A stretch of 64,000 nt of DNA from an uncultured Pseudoflavonifractor sp. (GCA_947383685.1 CANDEE010000001.1:1-64000); one strand, 5' to 3'; positions 36,988 through 44,581 are shown, counted from the stretch's first letter. The notes: generated by a model not told the origin, from the letters alone. Made by a program: numbers and translations.

Positions 36988-37725
36988 ATGGAGAAAAAAT
37001 TAAATTCAAATCATTTAAAAATAATAGCTATCCTTGCTATGACGGTAGACCATGTCACAGATTTATTTTATCCTGCTTTTCCGGCACTGCCTTTACCAAT
37101 TGCGTTACATATTTTGGGAAGGCTAACGGCGCCAATCATGTGGTTTTTTGTTGCAGAGGGATATTACTATACACATAATGTAAAAAAATACTTGTTTAGA
37201 TTAGGAATATTTGCTGTTATCTCGCATTTTGCGTACTGCTTTGCGTTTGGAAATAGCTTTGTTCCATTCAAAACAGGGATATTTAATCAGACAAGCGTAA
37301 TGTACCCTCTATTTGTAGCAGTATTGGTATTGTGGCTTCAAGATACTGAATCAAAACATAATGGGTTAAAGAATATTATTATTTTTCTTTTAATATGGAG
37401 TACCTTTCCCGCAGATTGGAGCTGCATTGCTGTATTGGCAATTATAGATATTTATAGAAACCGGGGAAACTTAAAAAAGCAGACATTCAGAATGATGGTT
37501 TGGGTTTTGCTGTATGCAATTGTGTCGTTTTTCTTTGTAAACAAGGTATATGGTCTAATTCAAATATTTGTTATATTAGTTTATCCATTGTTGAAACAAT
37601 ATAATGGCCAGCGTGGAAAAGCCACATGGTTAAAATGGTTTTTCTACATTTACTATCCTGTACATCTTATCATAATCGGTATGATAAGAGTGATAGTGTA
37701 TGGGAATATTAGCATATTGTTTTAA
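36988..37725 (+). CDS. TraX-family membrane protein
   Basis: A 245-residue polytopic membrane protein. The opening NSNHLKIIAILAMTVDHVTD is the TraX signature, and the next helices (HILGRLTAPIMWFFVAEGYYYT) also fit. TraX of F-like plasmids N-acetylates pilin; chromosomal relatives in Firmicutes have unknown acyl acceptors. The gene is strikingly AT-rich compared with both neighbours and its codons follow, which suggests recent horizontal acquisition. A TATAAT lies at 36950-36955 but no good -35 was found. No other transfer gene is beside it. Confidence 0.85.
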   Translation: MEKKLNSNHLKIIAILAMTVDHVTDLFYPAFPALPLPIALHILGRLTAPIMWFFVAEGYYYTHNVKKYLFRLGIFAVISHFAYCFAFGNSFVPFKTGIFNQTSVMYPLFVAVLVLWLQDTESKHNGLKNIIIFLLIWSTFPADWSCIAVLAIIDIYRNRGNLKKQTFRMMVWVLLYAIVSFFFVNKVYGLIQIFVILVYPLLKQYNGQRGKATWLKWFFYIYYPVHLIIIGMIRVIVYGNISILF

Positions 37726-37902
37726 ATAAATCGGGATTTATGGGAGGTATTTCTTTTCATTTGGCTCGCCCGAAAGATAAGCAGGGAAGGTAAATTCCAG
37801 TTTATCGGGCAGAGAACCATTAAGGGTAACTGACGCTTGACTGTTTTGACGAAACATTTCAAAAATAAGCATTCAGCAACACGAAAGGGAAAAGGGAGTT
37901 TT

Positions 37903-38553
37903 TTATGATTGCTGTTTGTCCCGGAACCATTTCCAGCTCATATAGTAGGTAAGGATAATACCCCCCACAAGGATGGTGAAGAAAACCGCGAAAAAGACCT
38001 CCGCCGGGGCCAGCAGGGACAGGATCGCAGCGGAAAAGCCAGACAGAAAGAAAATCCAGCCCCCCAGCCGCTGGGTCTTGTTCCACACATCGGGGTCGCT
38101 GAGGGCCCAGGGGGTGCGGACGCCCATGAACCAGTTGCTCTTGATTTTACCCATCAGGTTGCCGAGGATGACAAACAAAATTCCAATCATCAGCCCGATG
38201 GCCCGCCCCACATTGATCCGTCCAGGCCAAAGACTCTCGGAGAGGGTGATGGCAATGCATACCAGCAGGATGAGGGGAACCAGAGGGCCAAAAAAGTCAT
38301 AATAGGGTTGGAATTTCTCGTAATTTTCTTTTTTAGGGTCCAGCCGGGGCAGGAATTGCATCCCCAGGGACAGGGGAAGGTTAATGGCGCACAACAGCCA
38401 CAGCGTAGCAGGGGAGCCGTACCCATCCACCCGTCCGCTCATTCCCCAGTGGGTGGGGACTTTTTCGGGCAGATAGGGCCAGGCAACCGCCACCAGCACA
38501 AAGGGGAGTAGGGAAAAGACCCACATCAGAGTGATAGCCTTTTTGTTTTTCAT
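37903..38553 (-). CDS. SdpI/DUF1648-family membrane (immunity-like) protein
   Basis: A 216-residue membrane protein with about six helices. The N-terminal DUF1648 segment includes LPEKVPTHWGMSGRVDGYG. The C-terminal SdpI segment has NWFMGVRTPWALSDPDVWNKT. In Bacillus subtilis SdpI gives immunity to the SdpC toxin and signals to SdpR. It starts 1 base after the stop of the ArsR-type gene upstream, giving the classic sdpR-sdpI order. No sdpC-like toxin gene is seen, so the protein may protect against foreign toxins or act in envelope stress. Confidence 0.87.
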   Translation of the reverse strand: MKNKKAITLMWVFSLLPFVLVAVAWPYLPEKVPTHWGMSGRVDGYGSPATLWLLCAINLPLSLGMQFLPRLDPKKENYEKFQPYYDFFGPLVPLILLVCIAITLSESLWPGRINVGRAIGLMIGILFVILGNLMGKIKSNWFMGVRTPWALSDPDVWNKTQRLGGWIFFLSGFSAAILSLLAPAEVFFAVFFTILVGGIILTYYMSWKWFRDKQQS

Positions 38554-38554
38554 A

Positions 38555-38821
38555 TCAGGCGTCTCCTTTCAACCCGGCGATCCAGCCGGTGATTTCGTCC
38601 AGCACGGACAGGTTCAGTTCATAATAAATATATTTCCCCCGCCGCTGGTCACTGATAAGTCCTGCTTCCTTCAAAATGGAAAGGTGGTGGGATACAGTGG
38701 CCCCCGTCATGTCAAAGGGAGCGCCGATCTCCCCGGCAGTCCTGGCCCCGTTCTTGAGAAGGTCTAAAATAGCCCGCCGGGTGGGGTCGGAGAGGGCTTT
38801 AAAGGTTTTTTGAAAGGCCAT
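38555..38821 (-). CDS. SdpR-like ArsR-family autorepressor
   Basis: An 88-residue winged helix-turn-helix repressor: FKALSDPTRRAILDLLKNGARTAGEI, then TGATVSHHLSILKEAGLIS, then GKYIYYELNLS. It lacks the metal-binding cysteines of ArsR or SmtB, as SdpR does. AGGAGG precedes the ATG. It controls the operon with SdpI; SdpR-type repressors are relieved when SdpI sequesters them at the membrane. Two matching dyads at 38835 and 38888 flank its promoter, strongly suggesting autoregulation. Confidence 0.9.
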   Translation of the reverse strand: MAFQKTFKALSDPTRRAILDLLKNGARTAGEIGAPFDMTGATVSHHLSILKEAGLISDQRRGKYIYYELNLSVLDEITGWIAGLKGDA

Positions 38822-38834
38822 GGAAAACCTCCTT

Positions 38835-38906
38835 ATTTAGAAATTCATCTAAATGATAGCAGAAAAGGGGAGGTATGTCAAGAGATAATTAGATGATTGT
38901 CTAAAT
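38835..38906 (-). promoter_or_regulatory. sdpR promoter with two matching operator dyads
   Basis: Read leftward: TTGACA (38881-38876), 17-base spacer, TATCAT (38858-38853). Operator 1 (38835-38854) is ATTTAGA-N6-TCTAAAT and overlaps the -10 box. Operator 2 (38889-38904) is TTAGA-N6-TCTAA and sits just upstream of the -35 box. The same half-site and spacing recur twice. Confidence 0.75.
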
Positions 38907-38942
38907 AAAAATAATCCATTTTGATTGTCCCCACAAAAGGAC

Positions 38943-38973
38943 AGTCCCCGGAAATTTTCCGGGGACTTTTTTC
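38943..38973 (+). terminator. intrinsic-terminator-like hairpin without an assigned gene
   Basis: AGTCCCCGG and CCGGGGACT-type arms followed by TTTTTT at 38943-38973. No rightward gene precedes it, so it may be a relic of the sequence displaced when the accessory region entered. Confidence 0.6.
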
Positions 38974-39223
38974 TTAGTTGTATTGCGCCGGGGCGCTGTT
39001 TGTGTTACTATAATCCTGCGAATAGAACATAAGTTCTACTTACGGCTGGCAGGACAGGTGCAAAAGAAATCGCCGCAAGCGAAATCCCGCTCACGGCGAT
39101 TTGTAATTGGCGAACGATATAGATGAGTTGTCCTGGACGCCTTGCACTGCAAGGGTTTCAAAAAGCGTTGCCAAAAACGGTACGATAAAACGGACTGCAA
39201 ACAGCCTTCAGGTCGGCCCTCTG
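38974..39223. other. gene-free stretch at the left edge of the accessory region
   Basis: No supportable gene. It holds a terminator-type hairpin for the leftward genes: stem AAATCGCCG at 39067-39075 and CGGCGATTT at 39094-39102, with CTTTTG on the leftward side. The DNA to the right is no longer chromosomal in style, so the element boundary may lie here, but no direct repeat was found to prove it. Confidence 0.5.
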
Positions 39224-39541
39224 CTATCGCTTGGGTTTAGCCGTCTTCTTAGACCTCTTTCTTTCTGCCATAAGATGCCCCTTGCCTAAGGCGTGGGCAA
39301 CCTCTTTGTCATCAAGTCGAAAGTACTTGGTCAGGAGTTCTCCGATCCGGCTGTCAGGAACTTTTGCTTCAATCATCGCCGCGGCAGCACATATGGTACA
39401 GTACTCACGCTCTTCGTTGGCAGTCTTCAATGCCAGAGCATCTTGATCCTCTAAAACAGAATCACGCAACGACTCACACAACGCTTCCATGACCGAACCT
39501 GCATTCCTTTTCATCCTGTCAAATGCAGAACAATCGTCCAC
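39224..39541 (-). CDS. hypothetical protein
   Basis: A protein of about 105 residues, not recognised. It is helical, with a Cys pair (YCTICAAAAMIEAKVPDS) and a Lys/Arg-rich end (MAERKRSKKTAKPKR) that could bind nucleic acid or simply be a disordered tail. GTG 39541 is favoured because GAGGGGG lies about 8 bases upstream; GTG 39562 would add seven residues. It is the last gene of the leftward accessory block and is followed by the hairpin at 39067-39102. Confidence 0.55.
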   Translation of the reverse strand: MDDCSAFDRMKRNAGSVMEALCESLRDSVLEDQDALALKTANEEREYCTICAAAAMIEAKVPDSRIGELLTKYFRLDDKEVAHALGKGHLMAERKRSKKTAKPKR

Positions 39542-39606
39542 AGTCACCGCCCCCTCTGTCACCTTGCAAACAGTTCATTTTTAGGGTCTTAGGAGAAACT
39601 TCCGTT

Positions 39607-40008
39607 TTACATGCTAAGCATACTAAAAATCATTCCAATTTCCGACTGTAGCGGGCTTCCTCCTCGGAGGACATCTTTTATATCCCCCCACGCTTGGGAG
39701 TCCTTCTCTCTTGCGAAGGTTACAGCATCGAGATCCTCAATTTGTCCGGCAAATTTCTTTATTTCACCTGCGTCATCAGAAATCCGGTCGAGCGTACAAA
39801 TGAGAAGCTTATCAGCTCTTCCATCCTTGACCATTTGGATGGCTTCGTTGAGGCCGTCACGATCAATGCCATGACCCAGGCAAATTTCAGAGCTTGTTCC
39901 TACAACCTTCATTTGCTTGGTCTCTGCAAATCGCTTGAGGTTCTCTATCTGCGATACAAGAGATTCTTCACTCAAACTGTCTCGCCCATATATCCACGCT
40001 CTTTGCAT
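39607..40008 (-). CDS. orphan serine-recombinase catalytic-domain protein
   Basis: A 133-residue protein resembling only the resolvase N-terminal domain: WIYGRDSLSEESLVSQIENLKRFAE, then GIDRDGLNEAIQMVKDGRADKLLICTLDRISDD. The R-x-S signature is kept (Arg9, Ser11), so the active-site residues could be functional. However, the domain stops before the long helix and there is no DNA-binding region. Such single-domain relatives are common in mobile elements and may act as partners or decoys. ATG 40008 is 6 bases after AAAGGGGA; the ATG at 40014 abuts that site. It is leftward, upstream of the gene at 39224. Confidence 0.72.
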   Translation of the reverse strand: MQRAWIYGRDSLSEESLVSQIENLKRFAETKQMKVVGTSSEICLGHGIDRDGLNEAIQMVKDGRADKLLICTLDRISDDAGEIKKFAGQIEDLDAVTFAREKDSQAWGDIKDVLRGGSPLQSEIGMIFSMLSM

Positions 40009-40131
40009 TTCCATTCCCCTTTCTATGCGTTAATAGTATCCTAAATTTGATTGTCTGTCAATCGAGGCGATTCTTAGCTTATCAAAGGCAGGGACTCCTC
40101 ACAGTTGAGGAGCCCCTTGTGATTGCCTTTT

Positions 40132-40602
40132 TCAGCTCACCGCAATCTCCGGAAGGTCCTTTTCGGCAGGACTTTTCTCAATCCAGTCCAACAAGTTCTG
40201 GCACTCAGCCAGTTCCTGGGCCAGATTGAGGAGTACTGTGCGCTGCTCCCGGTCATCCACAGTGACAGCAGTCTCAAAGAGACCCCAGACGTTGTCTAAG
40301 GTTTCCATCCCGGTTGCATTCATGGGGAGTTCGTTCTCCGGCATGATGTGTTCCACATCTTCCCCGACACCGAGCTTGCGAACCACTTCCCGTTCCTGGT
40401 CAAGCATGGACAGGTTCGCTGTGGTCACCCCCTCGGGAAGCCCCCACGCCTCACCTATGAGCTTTATCACTTTCTCAAAGTGCGAGACGTGGATGTCATC
40501 TGCTTCGGCTGCGGTGCAGACATAGTCCCCGTGGATGACCATCAAGGCAAGGGCCTCTTTGGTGATGGCTGTCTGCAACTCCTGTGCTCTTTCGGTTGTC
40601 AT
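40132..40602 (-). CDS. hypothetical protein
   Basis: A 156-residue acidic, helical protein that I do not recognise. It opens TTERAQELQTAITKEALALM and ends AEKDLPEIAVS. AGGAGG lies 11 bases before ATG 40602. A dyad (GGGACTCCTCA and TGAGGAGCCCC type, 40091-40115) follows the stop codon and may end transcription, although its T-run is poor. The gene is divergent from the membrane protein at 40815. Confidence 0.6.
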   Translation of the reverse strand: MTTERAQELQTAITKEALALMVIHGDYVCTAAEADDIHVSHFEKVIKLIGEAWGLPEGVTTANLSMLDQEREVVRKLGVGEDVEHIMPENELPMNATGMETLDNVWGLFETAVTVDDREQRTVLLNLAQELAECQNLLDWIEKSPAEKDLPEIAVS

Positions 40603-40722
40603 TGTGCTTTTTCCTCCTGTTTTGGATTTGCCGTCCTTGTCGGCTTCCAACACAATGGCACAACTCTTTCCCGAAAGCTATTCACCAAAGTCAACAAAAA
40701 GCCGCAGGGAAATTTGCGAGAG

Positions 40723-40787
40723 ATATTTCGCACATTTTTCTTGACACCCACTCTTTCTTGTGGTATATTTCGCACATAGGAGCGAAA
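40723..40787 (+). promoter_or_regulatory. promoter with repeated operator-like motifs
   Basis: Consensus TTGACA (40741-40746), 17-base spacer, TATATT (40764-40769). ATATTTCGCACAT occurs at 40723-40735 and again at 40765-40777, overlapping the -10. The second copy extends into a dyad, TTTCGC-N8-GCGAAA (40768-40787). It probably binds the XRE protein encoded at 41197. Confidence 0.65.
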
Positions 40788-40814
40788 TGCACCACAGTCG
40801 AAAGGAGAACATCT

Positions 40815-41195
40815 ATGAAAAAGCTATCTGTAACCATGGGGATAACGATTATGTATGCGGGAGTTGGGCTGTTATGGACTCTGCTTGGCATACTTCGTAT
40901 CACCAACCTGGCGGCACGTGAGGGAGTTCTGGAGTATATTTTGCTCGGGCTGTCCATCATCGCCACGACAATCTCGTTGTTACCAAAGCGTGACTCGTTT
41001 GATGAAATGGCGGGAGATCATCTGCGCATGGCCCTCTCGATTGGGTTTATTGCAATCATGGCTACCACGGCGGTACTGCTTGTTGTGAATTCTCTAGTGG
41101 TTAAACTCGACTTCAGCCAGAGTTACTGCCTAATTGTCGGGGTTGGCGAGTTAACGGCAGGATCTGTCTTCTTCAAGATGGAAAGGGGGAGCTAA
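40815..41195 (+). CDS. small four-helix membrane protein
   Basis: A 126-residue membrane protein with four predicted helices (ITIMYAGVGLLWTLLGILRI, EYILLGLSIIATTISLL, LSIGFIAIMATTAVLLVVNS, SYCLIVGVGELTAGSVFF). AAAGGAGAA precedes ATG 40815. The XRE regulator starts 1 base after its stop codon, so the two are an operon from the consensus promoter at 40741. Membrane protein plus HTH pairs of this type are widespread in Firmicutes; the membrane partner may sequester the regulator. Not assigned to a named family. Confidence 0.75.
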   Translation: MKKLSVTMGITIMYAGVGLLWTLLGILRITNLAAREGVLEYILLGLSIIATTISLLPKRDSFDEMAGDHLRMALSIGFIAIMATTAVLLVVNSLVVKLDFSQSYCLIVGVGELTAGSVFFKMERGS

Positions 41196-41196
41196 G

Positions 41197-41661
41197 ATGT
41201 CTCCACTACACACCAGGCTCCACGAGCTGCGTAAAGAGAAGGGGTTGCAGCAAGCCGACCTTGCTGCCCTGGTCGATGTGCGGCGTGAGACCATCGGCAA
41301 TCTGGAGAACGGGAAATACAATCCCTCGCTCAAACTCGCGCTGGACATATCTCATGCGCTTAACACCCCGGTGGATCAGATTTTCTACTTCGATGAACAT
41401 GACCATATCAGCTTAAAACGCATAGTGGTCTGCCCCTACTGCAAGGCGAAAACTGTTGTGGACATGACCGATGAGTGCGAGACTAGCACCTATGAGCGGC
41501 AAATGGGTGAGGAGATCATGTATGAGTTCTCATTCTCCCACGAATGCACTTCCTGCGGAAGGGAAATGATTGTCTCCGGACATATTTGTGAATATCCTGT
41601 CGGAGCTTTCAACGATGAGCATATCGAAGTGAAATGTGCGGAGGGTTCCGAAGATGAGTAA
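41197..41661 (+). CDS. XRE-family regulator with C-terminal zinc-binding motif
   Basis: A 154-residue protein. Residues 4-62 form a Cro/C1 helix-turn-helix (LRKEKGLQQADLAALVDVRRETIGNLENGKYNPSL). The second half has two CxxC pairs, CPYCKAKTVVD and CTSCGREMIVSGHIC, likely to bind zinc. It follows the membrane protein with 1 base between them and overlaps the next small gene by 8 bases (ATGAGTAA). The operator-like repeats at 40723 suggest that it controls its own operon. Confidence 0.82.
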   Translation: MSPLHTRLHELRKEKGLQQADLAALVDVRRETIGNLENGKYNPSLKLALDISHALNTPVDQIFYFDEHDHISLKRIVVCPYCKAKTVVDMTDECETSTYERQMGEEIMYEFSFSHECTSCGREMIVSGHICEYPVGAFNDEHIEVKCAEGSEDE

Positions 41662-41848
41662 AGCCCCAGCAAAGATACCTAGTAGCGTTCTTACCTCTCT
41701 CGCTAACTGCACAGATACTCAGACTGCGATGATTTGCGGAACGGTTGTTATTTCAATGGGACTCTTCTATCTTTATTGTCTGGTATCAGACAGCTCCCCC
41801 TGTATCGAAGGTCGGGATATCTGTATCAAATTTCAGAAAAACAGATGA
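41654..41848 (+). CDS. small single-helix membrane protein
   Basis: A 64-residue protein with one membrane segment (MICGTVVISMGLFYLYCLVS). It starts at ATG 41654, overlapping the XRE stop codon in ATGAGTAA, with GGAGGG about 8 bases upstream. Translational coupling makes it the third gene of the 40815 operon. No function can be assigned; a partner role for the HTH/membrane pair is possible. Confidence 0.55.
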   Translation: MSKAPAKIPSSVLTSLANCTDTQTAMICGTVVISMGLFYLYCLVSDSSPCIEGRDICIKFQKNR

Positions 41849-41949
41849 AATGACGGCTGTTGGAGGAATGGCAAAGGGCTGTAGGAACTGATTTTCAGTC
41901 CCTACAGCTCTTTTTTGACAAAAAGGCAGGATGCTTAGATACTCGTTTC

Positions 41950-42483
41950 TCATCCATCAGCGAACACCTCGTTAAAGAATTGCTTGTAGTCGAATGGTTG
42001 GGGGTCTGCCATATCTGCTTTGACGTCTGCAAGCATTTTGAAGCGCCGATCTATCATCAGCAATGCATTGTAGATGTCGCCGGGTTCATCCCCAGCCAGA
42101 ACGCCATCGTTTCCCCAGCAATCTTCTGCGTTGATGGGTTCCCATTGCTTTGATGCATCACTGAGATATTTGAGCCCGTGGAAGTTAAACTGAATGGCCC
42201 GAACGTATTCCCGTTCGAGCTTAAAATAGTAACATTCCACTCTCATCAAGCTTGCTTTAAGCTTATAAGGGACGCCCCAGCAGTTCTCATGGCTGTGCTG
42301 CCAATGACGGTGTACTTGTTCTCTCTTTCCTTTGAAGACGAGCCTTTTCGGGACACGGATTCCACCCTCGTTGACCCTTCCCGCCACAGCCTTGGATCCC
42401 AGGTACTCAACCTCGCCGCTGACGAACGAGGGGAGGCCGGGATCGAAGATTGTAACGAGTACAAATTCCTCTGGTATATCCAT
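41950..42483 (-). CDS. hypothetical protein
   Basis: A 177-residue soluble protein not assigned to a family. It opens MDIPEEFVLVTIFDPGLPSF and contains an RVPKRLVFKGKREQVHRHW segment and several Trp and Tyr residues. GGAGGAA lies 7 bases before the ATG. It is the first of a run of leftward accessory genes and follows the basic protein at 42499 by 15 bp. Confidence 0.65.
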   Translation of the reverse strand: MDIPEEFVLVTIFDPGLPSFVSGEVEYLGSKAVAGRVNEGGIRVPKRLVFKGKREQVHRHWQHSHENCWGVPYKLKASLMRVECYYFKLEREYVRAIQFNFHGLKYLSDASKQWEPINAEDCWGNDGVLAGDEPGDIYNALLMIDRRFKMLADVKADMADPQPFDYKQFFNEVFADG

Positions 42484-42498
42484 GTTTATTCCTCCGGT

Positions 42499-42849
42499 TC
42501 AATCTAGCTCCCATTTGTAATCAAAGACCTTGCGATACTGATTCCCCTTTCCATGAAGCGGATTCTTTCGAACTCTCTTTGCCGACTGGCGCTTGAGGTG
42601 TCTTTGCCGGTTGCTAGATTTTGGGTATTTGATGTAGACGCCAGTATGTAACAGGCTCTTTGTGCTAACGTCGCAGGTCAAGTATCCTCTATACGGGAAA
42701 TATCCGGGAAGCCTTACCAGGGAGAGCAATCGGTCATCCTTTTGCTGTCCCTGGTATTTTCGCTGACTGCGTTTGGTTCTCTGCTGTTGCCGGTCAACCT
42801 GATTCTTCGGGAGTGCGGCGATCTGCCTGCTTAACTCGGTTTCGGTCAT
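42499..42849 (-). CDS. small very basic hypothetical protein
   Basis: A 116-residue protein dominated by Lys, Arg and Gln (QVDRQQQRTKRSQRKYQGQQ and a C-terminal SSNRQRHLKRQSAKRVRKN), suggesting RNA or DNA binding. ATG 42849 is 6 bases after AGGA. A longer frame to 42918 is possible but runs into the intergenic space after the zinc protein. Coding status is likely from position and ribosome site, not from homology. Confidence 0.5.
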   Translation of the reverse strand: MTETELSRQIAALPKNQVDRQQQRTKRSQRKYQGQQKDDRLLSLVRLPGYFPYRGYLTCDVSTKSLLHTGVYIKYPKSSNRQRHLKRQSAKRVRKNPLHGKGNQYRKVFDYKWELD

Positions 42850-42923
42850 ACGCTTTCCTGCTCTGCACAGTGCGTGTGACTGGATTGAGCCCCATCCAGG
42901 AGCCGCGCTTTTGGGCAAAGAAG

Positions 42924-43745
42924 CTACGCTGAGCTTTCTTGCTTTGCTTCCTCACTGGCACCAGTTGCTTCACAGGTCTTCCTCCCTTCGTCTTTGGTTT
43001 CTGTTTTATAGTACTTCTCGATTGGCATAGATGGCCTTCTGGCTTCCTCGGGACCTGTGTCAAGGCACTCATCACAGAACGGGCAGATCCATCCAGTAGT
43101 AATCCTAGTGGCCGGTTTGCCACAGGATACACAGACTCTTTTGCTGATCTCCGTGTATTTTTCAATGATTTCTGATACCTCATCCGGTGCCCCAGAGTCA
43201 TACCAGCAGAGAGCGCCAAACTTCTCCTTTGTCTGCAGCACCGTGTACTCATCAAGCGCATTGGCCCTTTTCAGTGCCTGTTTGATTTCCCTGCAGAGCT
43301 CCATGCCAAAGGCTCGTCTCCACCCTTCGGGTAGCTCATCCAAATGTGATGCTTCGGAGTCATTGACCCGGAGGAAGGGGTAACGATGCAGAAAGAGCTT
43401 GCGTTCACCTTCCTCACTTAGTGGTTCCCACCCTTTTCTTCCTTCTCTGAGTTTATCAAAAACGGCAGTACTGACCTGGAGGTAGTCGGTATGGCCAAAG
43501 AGAAGCATCTTGTCGGGCAGTTCACGCAGGGCCTCCAGAAATTCATCCTCGTCTTTCTTTCTTACAGAACAAAAGACAGCCAGGTAGGAACCGTCTGGGG
43601 CGGCATACTCACATTGGAAGTTCACCGTGACCTGATGTCGGATGAACAAAGCATCGGCCAGATACTCCTCTGTGTCGAAGAACATATAGTGGCAGTTTAA
43701 CAAAGAAAACTTCTGCAATCTGGTATAGTACTTGGGTTGGAGCAC
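42924..43745 (-). CDS. hypothetical protein with zinc-finger segment
   Basis: A 273-residue protein. Residues about 195-225 hold four cysteines in CVSCGKPATRITTGWICPFC followed by DEC, a probable zinc site. The preceding segment (KEKFGALCWYDSGAPDEVSEIIEKYTEISKR) is a pattern I know from phage and element proteins without assigned function. The C-terminus is low in complexity (SEEAKQESSA). The start is GTG 43745, 8 bases after AAAGGAGG; GTG 43751 is too close to that site. Confidence 0.68.
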   Translation of the reverse strand: MLQPKYYTRLQKFSLLNCHYMFFDTEEYLADALFIRHQVTVNFQCEYAAPDGSYLAVFCSVRKKDEDEFLEALRELPDKMLLFGHTDYLQVSTAVFDKLREGRKGWEPLSEEGERKLFLHRYPFLRVNDSEASHLDELPEGWRRAFGMELCREIKQALKRANALDEYTVLQTKEKFGALCWYDSGAPDEVSEIIEKYTEISKRVCVSCGKPATRITTGWICPFCDECLDTGPEEARRPSMPIEKYYKTETKDEGRKTCEATGASEEAKQESSA

Positions 43746-43820
43746 TGGCACGGCCTCCTTTTACATCTTTATTACAAATTGCCAAAGCCTATTGCAATTT
43801 ACAGCCCTATCCGTTATCCT

Positions 43821-43847
43821 GTAATATCCCGCTTGTCGGGGTATTAC
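43821..43847 (+). promoter_or_regulatory. 11-bp dyad upstream of an XRE gene, candidate operator
   Basis: GTAATATCCCG, 5-base spacer CTTGT, CGGGGTATTAC: complementary at 10 of 11 positions. It lies just before the ribosome site of the XRE gene at 43871, a natural autorepressor position. Confidence 0.6.
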
Positions 43848-43870
43848 TTTTAAGAATGGAGGCGATTGCC

Positions 43871-44218
43871 ATGTCTGTGCTTCAGTTTCCTGTCATTGAT
43901 TCGAAGGCAACCGGGGCGAACATTTCCAGACTGCGTCAGATGCGTGGTCTTAGTGTCCGTGATCTTCAGAGCTTCTTTGGCTTTGAGGCACCCCAGGCCA
44001 TCTACCAGTGGCAGCACGGACAGAGCTTGCCGAGCGTTGATAACCTCTTCGCTTTAAGTGAGCTCTTGGGCGTACCAATGAATGAGATCCTGGTTTCCAC
44101 AAACCGCATCGATCATATCGCTTCTTTTGAGCGGCAGGCTGAGGCTTGCCGCTCAGGTATTTCCTGGGGAGAAAATCTTTGGGCGCAAGGGGCATGGCAG
44201 AACTTCGAGGTTGCTTAG
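43871..44218 (+). CDS. XRE-family regulator
   Basis: A 115-residue protein. A Cro/C1-type helix-turn-helix spans residues about 15-72 (ISRLRQMRGLSVRDLQSFFGF, then QAIYQWQHGQSLPSVDNLFALSELLGV). The last 35 residues form no known domain. GGAGG is 8 bases before ATG 43871. A palindrome at 43821-43847 just upstream suggests autoregulation. The 360 bp after it carry no protein and end in an intrinsic terminator, so its mRNA or a separate RNA extends to about 44,580. Confidence 0.82.
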   Translation: MSVLQFPVIDSKATGANISRLRQMRGLSVRDLQSFFGFEAPQAIYQWQHGQSLPSVDNLFALSELLGVPMNEILVSTNRIDHIASFERQAEACRSGISWGENLWAQGAWQNFEVA

Positions 44219-44579
44219 GCCCTTATCCACAACCTATACTTCCCCAAGGTTACCGTAGAGGCTCCCTCATGGCAGACAGGCTGTGACTTCGCTGAATTGT
44301 GTAGTTGCCTCAAAGGGCAGAAAGTGTTTGTGAAGCGATGAAGGGCTAAGTCGAAAGAAAGTCTTGCGGATGGAGAGAGATTGGCTCGGACGTGTAGCAC
44401 TGGACGAAGCAGCTGACATATCTTTTATTTGAGTTTTCAAGCTCAATCAAGCATTTAGCAGATGCTTATCCGGAGGTGCTGGGGTTTGTGCAGCCTTATA
44501 GTTCATCTGCACCTGAACCGGCCCTTGCGCGCTCTCCATTCTGCCATGGCCCCTGCGCCCAAAATGGGCACAGGGTTTT
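44219..44579 (+). ncRNA. gene-free 360-bp stretch; candidate non-coding RNA or long 3' UTR
   Basis: No supportable protein on either strand. The stretch ends in a rightward intrinsic terminator, which implies a transcript crossing it. Inverted segments such as GAGGC and GCCTC around 44,250-44,310 could fold. No known RNA family is recognised. Confidence 0.3.
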
Positions 44580-44581
44580 TT
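44551..44581 (+). terminator. intrinsic terminator, rightward
   Basis: CCCTG-c-GCCCA, loop AAA, TGGGC-a-CAGGG, then TTTTTT. The stop codon of the convergent gene at 44580 lies in the T-run. Confidence 0.75.

Noticed and set aside
42794..43261. A leftward 155-codon basic frame overlapping the zinc-finger protein
   Set aside because: It lies in another frame of a better supported gene; the Arg/Lys/Ser-rich composition is typical of a shadow.
44215..44400. A leftward 61-codon frame in the gap after the XRE gene
   Set aside because: No ribosome site and no homology pattern; the stretch is better treated as non-coding.
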